27,084 bases of DNA. Origin: UMGS1781 sp964389545. Its GTDB lineage: Bacteria; Bacillota; Clostridia; TANB77; CAG-508. Made by a program: the position numbers and the translations under genes. The stretch spans positions 1 to 27,084 of the forward strand of contig CAYMDN010000015.1 in NCBI GenBank assembly GCA_964389545.1, written 5' to 3'. Positions within the stretch are counted from its first letter, which is position 1. Every line of letters begins with the position of its first letter. Of this stretch, positions 23,384-27,084 are shown piece by piece. The notes beneath the pieces were generated by a model that worked only from the letters and a program-made list of their open reading frames with translations, was not told the DNA's origin and did not search any database.

Positions 23384-23564
23384 AATAAAATTTCACCTCT
23401 TTAAATTTAATAAAATATTTTGGATTGTATATATAATAAATAAAAACAGATATCCCCAACTGTAACTAATGAATATTAAATAATTAATATTGAATGATTA
23501 TTCGTAGTTATAGATAGGGCAGCCGCACTATTTTTATGTTATTAGCTTAATTATTTAAGGATTA
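23384..23564 (-). promoter_or_regulatory. Long rpmJ-rpsM intergenic leader with inverted repeat
   Basis: About 180 nt without a gene, inside an otherwise tight ribosomal operon. It contains an imperfect long hairpin: TAACTA 23463-23468 with TAGTTA 23505-23510, and inside it AATATTAA 23472-23479 with TTAATATT 23484-23491. In proteobacteria the leader upstream of rpsM is where S4 represses the alpha operon; a similar role here is inference. I see no clear consensus promoter and no terminator in it. Confidence 0.45.
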
Positions 23565-23678
23565 TTATCCTTGTCTTTGTTTGTGTTTAGGGTTTTCACA
23601 AATTACTCTTGTAACACCTTTTCTTTTAATTATTTTGCATTTTTCACATATTTTTTTTACTGATGGTCTTACTTTCAT
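23565..23678 (-). CDS. rpmJ: Ribosomal protein L36 (zinc-binding form)
   Basis: A 37-aa gene read by eye from ATG 23678 to the stop at 23565. The translation begins MKVRPSVKKICEKCK and carries the C11, C14, C27, H32 zinc ligands of the C+ form. It lies between infA and rpsM, the standard position. A GAGGTG site precedes the ATG. Confidence 0.95.
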   Translation of the reverse strand: MKVRPSVKKICEKCKIIKRKGVTRVICENPKHKQRQG

Positions 23679-23701
23679 TTTTTTCACCTCATTTTAGAAT
23701 T

Positions 23702-23731
23702 TAGAAGTTAGAACCTAATGATTAACTTCTA
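23702..23731 (-). other. Hairpin between infA and rpmJ
   Basis: A perfect 9-bp stem (TAGAAGTTA / TAACTTCTA, loop of 12) without a U-run. A closely related AGAAGTTA/TTAGAA sequence recurs upstream of rpoA (about 21880-21900), which suggests a small repeated intergenic element or a shared regulatory signal. Confidence 0.45.
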
Positions 23732-23735
23732 TGCT

Positions 23736-23954
23736 TTATTTGTCCCTCCATGTTATACGTCCTTTTGTAAGATCGTATGGAGATAATTCTAATTTAACTT
23801 TGTCCCCTGGAAGTATTTTGATATAATTCATTCTAAGTTTTCCTGAAATATGTGCTAATACCTTATGTCCGTTTTCTAATTCAACTATAAATTGTGTATT
23901 AGGTAAACTCTCTGTAACAGTTCCTTCAACTTCAATAACGTCTTCTTTTGACAC
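23736..23954 (-). CDS. infA: Translation initiation factor IF-1
   Basis: A 72-aa OB-fold protein that occupies the A site during initiation. The block IEVEGTVTESLPNTQFIVELENGHKVLAHISGK and the DKVKLELSPYDLTKGRITWR end are diagnostic. The start codon is GTG (23952-23954) behind an AGGAGG site. A consensus promoter about 55-80 nt upstream suggests that infA is the first gene of an independently transcribed translation-RNA polymerase unit. Confidence 0.97.
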   Translation of the reverse strand: MSKEDVIEVEGTVTESLPNTQFIVELENGHKVLAHISGKLRMNYIKILPGDKVKLELSPYDLTKGRITWRDK

Positions 23955-24007
23955 TTTTTTCTTCCTCCTACAATGAATTTCATAATTTTACATTAAATAA
24001 CTTTTAA

Positions 24008-24036
24008 ATTATATACTATTTTCTTTAATTTGTCAA
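24008..24036 (-). promoter_or_regulatory. Consensus sigma-A promoter inside the end of map, driving infA onward
   Basis: On the minus strand a perfect TTGACA (24036-24031), a 17-nt spacer and a perfect TATAAT (24013-24008). The -35 box is coded by the Leu-Thr codons near the map stop codon. It predicts a start near 24001 and a leader of about 45 nt before infA. It is the strongest promoter in the window by sequence. Confidence 0.85.
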
Positions 24037-24792
24037 TATCTCTGGCTCTTTTTCTGTAATTAATATTGTGTTCTCATAATGTGCTGCAAGATTTCCACTT
24101 TCTGTTACAATTGTCCAACCATCATCTAACTCAAGAATTCGGTCACTTCCAATCATTACCATAGGTTCTACAGCTAGTGTCATTCCTGGTTCTAATCTAA
24201 TTCCTTTGCCAGCTCTTCCGTAGTTTGGGATTGCTGGATCTTCATGCATTTCTCTTCCAATTCCATGTCCTTGGAATTCCTTAACTACTGAGTATCCATT
24301 TTTTTCAACGAATTCACCTATTGCATGAGATACATCACCTATTCTATTTCCTTTTTTTGCATATTTTATGCCTTCAAAGAAAGCTTTTTTAGTGATTTCA
24401 ATCAAACCTTCTGCTTCTTTTGATACCTTTCCAACTTTATATGTTCTTGCACAATCTCCATTATATCCATCTTTGTAAACTACAAGATCTACACTTACTA
24501 TATCTCCTTCTTTTAGAATAACTTTTTTAGAAGGTATTCCATGTATGACCTCATCGTTAACTGATGTACACAGAGTTGCAGGGAAAGCCATTATACGACT
24601 ATCTGGATGTGGATAATTTTTTTGCGCTGGTATTGCATTGTTTTTTCTTATAAAATCTTCTGCAATTCTATCTAATTCCAATGTAGAGATGCCTGGTCTT
24701 ATAGCATTTTCAACAACTCTTTGTGTTTCTATTGCTAGTCTACAGGCTTCTTTCATTAATTCTATTTCTCTTTTTGATTTTATTTCAACCAA
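24025..24792 (-). CDS. map: Methionine aminopeptidase, type I
   Basis: Removes the initiator methionine from nascent proteins. The 255-aa pita-bread enzyme has all five metal ligands: D102 and D113 (in VDLVVYKDGYNGDCAR), H176 (in QGHGIG), E209 (in VEPM) and E240 (in YENTIL). The substrate-positioning His at about 84 is present in EVIHGIP. The start is TTG 24790-24792; the reading VEIKSKREIELMKEA fits the family N-terminus. It lies 14 nt after adk, the normal secY-adk-map order. Confidence 0.96.
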   Translation of the reverse strand: MVEIKSKREIELMKEACRLAIETQRVVENAIRPGISTLELDRIAEDFIRKNNAIPAQKNYPHPDSRIMAFPATLCTSVNDEVIHGIPSKKVILKEGDIVSVDLVVYKDGYNGDCARTYKVGKVSKEAEGLIEITKKAFFEGIKYAKKGNRIGDVSHAIGEFVEKNGYSVVKEFQGHGIGREMHEDPAIPNYGRAGKGIRLEPGMTLAVEPMVMIGSDRILELDDGWTIVTESGNLAAHYENTILITEKEPEILTN

Positions 24793-24806
24793 TTTTATCC
24801 CATTCC

Positions 24807-25460
24807 TTATTTTAAATCTTTTTCTATTTCTTCAGCAAGTTCATATGATGTTCTTCCTGCTTCATTTCCTGCTTTTTCTGTTCTTAGAACATTTTTCTTG
24901 CTATAATATTCAATTAATTCATCTGCTGTATTTTTGTATACTTGTAGTCTGTTTTGAACTACTTCTGGTTTTTGATCTTCTCTTTGATATAGTTCTCCAC
25001 CACACTCGTCGCATACTCCCTCTTTCTTTGGAGGATTAAATACAACATTGTATATTGCAGAGCATCCTTTGCAACTTCTTCTGTTTGCAATTCTTTCAAC
25101 GATTTCTTCAAATGGTACTTCGATATTTAGTGCCATGTCTACTTTTTTACCTTTTGAAGTTAATAATTCGTCTAATACTTCTGCTTGTTTTTTTGTTCTT
25201 GGGAATCCATCTAATATTGCTCCATTTGCAACATCTGATTCTTCCATTCTTTTTTCTAACATTTTTACTGTTACTTCATCAGGAACTAGTTCTCCTTTGT
25301 CCATATATGATTTTGCTTGCATTCCTAATTCTGTTTCATTTTTTAAGTTTTCTCTGAATAAGTCTCCTGTTGAAATGTGTGCTAATTGTAAATTTTCAGC
25401 TAATATTTTTCCTACTGTTCCTTTTCCACTGCCTGGTGCTCCTAATAATACTATAACCAT
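24807..25460 (-). CDS. adk: Adenylate kinase (zinc-LID form)
   Basis: Interconverts ATP, ADP and AMP. The 217-aa long-form enzyme has the P-loop GAPGSGKGT at 7-15, the AMP-binding STGDLFRE and DGFPRTKKQA segments, and a LID domain with a structural zinc site (C130, C133, C150, C153), as in Gram-positive enzymes. It starts at ATG 25460 with a GGAG site. It is separated from secY by 73 nt holding a strong hairpin. Confidence 0.97.
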   Translation of the reverse strand: MVIVLLGAPGSGKGTVGKILAENLQLAHISTGDLFRENLKNETELGMQAKSYMDKGELVPDEVTVKMLEKRMEESDVANGAILDGFPRTKKQAEVLDELLTSKGKKVDMALNIEVPFEEIVERIANRRSCKGCSAIYNVVFNPPKKEGVCDECGGELYQREDQKPEVVQNRLQVYKNTADELIEYYSKKNVLRTEKAGNEAGRTSYELAEEIEKDLK

Positions 25461-25488
25461 AATTTTTTCTCCTATATCTACTCAAGAT

Positions 25489-25512
25489 ACTCATGCTAAA
25501 AATAGCATGAGT
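25489..25512 (-). other. Hairpin between secY and adk
   Basis: A perfect 10-bp stem (ACTCATGCTA / TAGCATGAGT) with a four-base loop lies between the secY stop and the adk ribosome binding site. No T-run follows on the minus strand, so full termination is unlikely; a partial pause or a processing/stability site is possible. Confidence 0.5.
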
Positions 25513-25533
25513 GTCCTTCATTTATTTTCTATT

Positions 25534-26831
25534 TTATTCTAAGAATCCTTTATAGTGTCTCATTACTAATCTAGATTCTAATTGTTGTACTAATTCAAGT
25601 GCAACACCTACTACGATTAATATAGATGTTCCTCCAAAAGATATATTTAATCCTGTTAAGCTTAATAGTATTGGTAATATAGCTATTGCGCTTAGGAAGA
25701 ATCCTCCAAATAATGTTAGTTTTTTCAATATTGAAGATATATAATCTGCTGTAGGTTTTCCTGCTCTTATACCTGGAACAAATCCTCCATTTTTCTTTAT
25801 GTTATTTGCAACTTCTGTTGGATTAAATGTTGCATAAGTATAAAAATATGTGAATCCTATAATTAACAAGAAATAAACCAAAGCATTTGCTATTGTGTAT
25901 CCAATTCCCATTGATGATGAAGTTGATGCTGAGAATTTATATATTGTTGCCCAAAATCCTGTAGCTGTTGCTATATTTGGGTTAAACATAGGTATAATCA
26001 TTGCTGGAAATGTTAAGAAAGATGATGCAAATATAACTGGAATTACACCTGCCATTGCTAATTTTAATGGTATATGTGTATTTTGTCCACCATACATTTT
26101 TCTTCCTACAACTTTTTTAGCATATTGTACTGGTACTCTTCTTTCAGCTTCTTGTACAAATACAACTCCTGAAACAAGAAGTAATCCACCTGCTAGTATT
26201 ATTAGTGCTAGTACTAATCCTGATGTATTAAATTGTGAGTCTACAATTATATAATTGTATAATGTAACTATTCCTGCTGGTAATGAAGATATAATACCAG
26301 CAAATATAATCATTGAAATTCCATTTCCTATTCCTTTATTTGTAATTTGATCTCCTAACCACATTAGTAATGCTGTACCTGCAATTAGTGATAGTACAAA
26401 TAAGGCACCTGTTCCGAAACCTGGATTTATAAATACTCCAGCATTTTTATATGCTCTGCTGTATGTTAGATATAATCCTAGTGCTTCGATTAGAGCTAAT
26501 ACAAGGGTAAGCATTTTTGTATATTTGTTTACTTTTTCTTTTCCCTCTTCTCCGCCTTCTTTAATAGCTCTTTCNNNNNNNNNNCAGTAATATAAGGTGT
26601 AATTGACATAGCAAATATTGATAATCTAGAGAAAGCTCCTCCTGATATCATATCTATTAAATTTGTGATACTTGTTCCTGATGAGCTTGTTAATTCTGCT
26701 AGTGCAAGGCTGTCTACACCTGGTACTGTTATTTGACATCCAAATCTGAATATAACGATTAATAATAATGTATATAAAAGTCTTTTTCTTATGTCTGGGG
26801 TCTTAATGGCATTTTTAATTGTTCTAAACAA
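25534..26831 (-). CDS. secY: SecY, protein translocase subunit (interrupted by an assembly gap)
   Basis: The channel-forming subunit of the SecYEG translocon. The N-terminal part (TTG start 26829-26831, about 82 residues to SITPYIT) and the C-terminal part (from ERAIKEGGEEGKEKVNKYT to MRHYKGFLE) flank the Ns at 26575-26584. In known SecY proteins these sequences are joined by the TM2 segment (ASIIIQLL type), so about 15 residues are missing. Keeping the frame needs a missing length of 2 modulo 3, about 44 bp, not 10. The split is therefore an assembly artefact, not a pseudogene. Motifs such as GGFVPGIRAGKPTADYI and QQLESRLVMRHYKGFL confirm the family. It follows rplO by 1 nt. Confidence 0.95.
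26575..26584. other. Run of ten Ns, assembly gap within secY
   Basis: Ten unspecified bases join two contig ends inside the second membrane segment of SecY. The flanking frames differ, so the true gap is not 10 bp; the SecY alignment in mind suggests about 44 bp. Confidence 0.97.
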
Positions 26832-26832
26832 A

Positions 26833-27084
26833 TTAAATCACCTCTACTTTTCCACCAGCTTTTTCGATTGCTTCTGCAGCTGATTTTGTGAATCTTGTAG
26901 CTTTTACTGTTAATTTTTTTTCTAATTTTCCTGTTCCTAAAATAACGATTCCATCATTTGCTTTACTTATAATTCCATCTTTTATTAATGTTTCTGCTGT
27001 AACTTCTTCACCATTTGCTTTGTTTAGCATTGTTAAAGTTACTTCTGTATATGTTTTAGCATGAATGTTTGTAAATCCTCTTTT
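26833..27084 (-). CDS. rplO: Ribosomal protein L15 (5' end beyond the window)
   Basis: The frame is open to the right edge; 83 residues are visible, starting KRGFTNIHAKTYTEVTL and ending in the AIEKAGGKVEVI tail typical of L15. The part that normally starts the protein lies outside the window, so the internal Met at 27030 is not the start. The stop lies 1 nt before the secY TTG start, the usual rplO-secY junction of the spc operon. Confidence 0.93.
   Translation of the reverse strand, partial: KRGFTNIHAKTYTEVTLTMLNKANGEEVTAETLIKDGIISKANDGIVILGTGKLEKKLTVKATRFTKSAAEAIEKAGGKVEVI

Noticed and set aside
25048..25542. Open frames of 164 and 100 aa on the plus strand over adk
   Set aside because: They are antisense shadows of a complete adenylate kinase gene with no initiation signals.
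26529..26831. A separate 100-aa gene and a truncated 326-aa SecY
   Set aside because: These are the two halves of one secY read through a placeholder gap; the frame change results from the arbitrary run of ten Ns.
1..27084. tRNA, rRNA, CRISPR arrays, IS elements, prophage genes
   Set aside because: I looked for CCA-ended cloverleafs, regularly spaced repeats, transposase or integrase motifs and phage structural genes and found none.

Overview
The window is about 27 kb of a low-GC Gram-positive chromosome, roughly 30% G+C where I counted. The gene content points to an uncultured, probably gut-associated member of the Clostridia. The evidence is the clpX/clpP/tig set, prolipoproteins with lipoboxes, a DUF1292 protein, RNA polymerase alpha inside the S13-S11-S4-rpoA-L17 block, zinc-binding (C+) forms of S4, L31, L36 and adenylate kinase, and strong AGGAGG-type ribosome binding sites. 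Several genes start at TTG or GTG. I cannot name the genus. A run of ten Ns inside secY shows this is a draft or metagenome assembly.

Layout from left to right. (1) 1-4153, all minus strand: clpX (cut by the window edge), clpP and tig as one unit; two tandem paralogous lipoproteins; a DUF1292 protein. Each group has its own sigma-A-like promoter. (2) 4154-5050: a compact structured RNA of about 200 nt behind a near-consensus promoter, then a 131-codon orphan gene of about 50% G+C with its own promoter, ribosome binding site and strong terminator. This is the most foreign-looking DNA in the window. (3) 5125-7591: nicotinate phosphoribosyltransferase (plus strand) convergent with galE (minus strand), sharing a two-way terminator. 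(4) 7656-19331, minus strand: a long mixed operon. In transcription order it holds an FxLYD-like membrane protein, ruvB, queH, a Cache-GGDEF-EAL phosphodiesterase, a 339-aa unknown, a 117-aa unknown, deoC, a GtrB-like glycosyltransferase, a GtrII-like membrane glucosyltransferase and polA. (5) 19469-19852: a small membrane protein on the plus strand. (6) 19917-27084, minus strand: the distal end of the ribosomal protein super-operon, rplO-secY-adk-map-infA-rpmJ-rpsM-rpsK-rpsD-rpoA-rplQ, followed by a 63-aa membrane protein and rpmE. A consensus promoter lies inside the 3' end of map.

Functionally the window combines protein quality control (trigger factor, ClpXP), translation and secretion (ribosomal proteins, SecY, IF-1, methionine aminopeptidase), DNA repair (RuvB, PolI), NAD salvage, tRNA modification, c-di-GMP turnover and cell-surface glycosylation (GalE, GtrB, GtrII). 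Most of it is housekeeping. The parts worth a second look are the structured RNA, the GC-rich orphan gene, the 339-aa protein with a possible ADP-ribosyltransferase-like pattern, the roughly 50-residue insertion in L17, and the 180-nt hairpin-bearing leader of rpsM. I saw no tRNA, rRNA, CRISPR array, insertion sequence or prophage gene.
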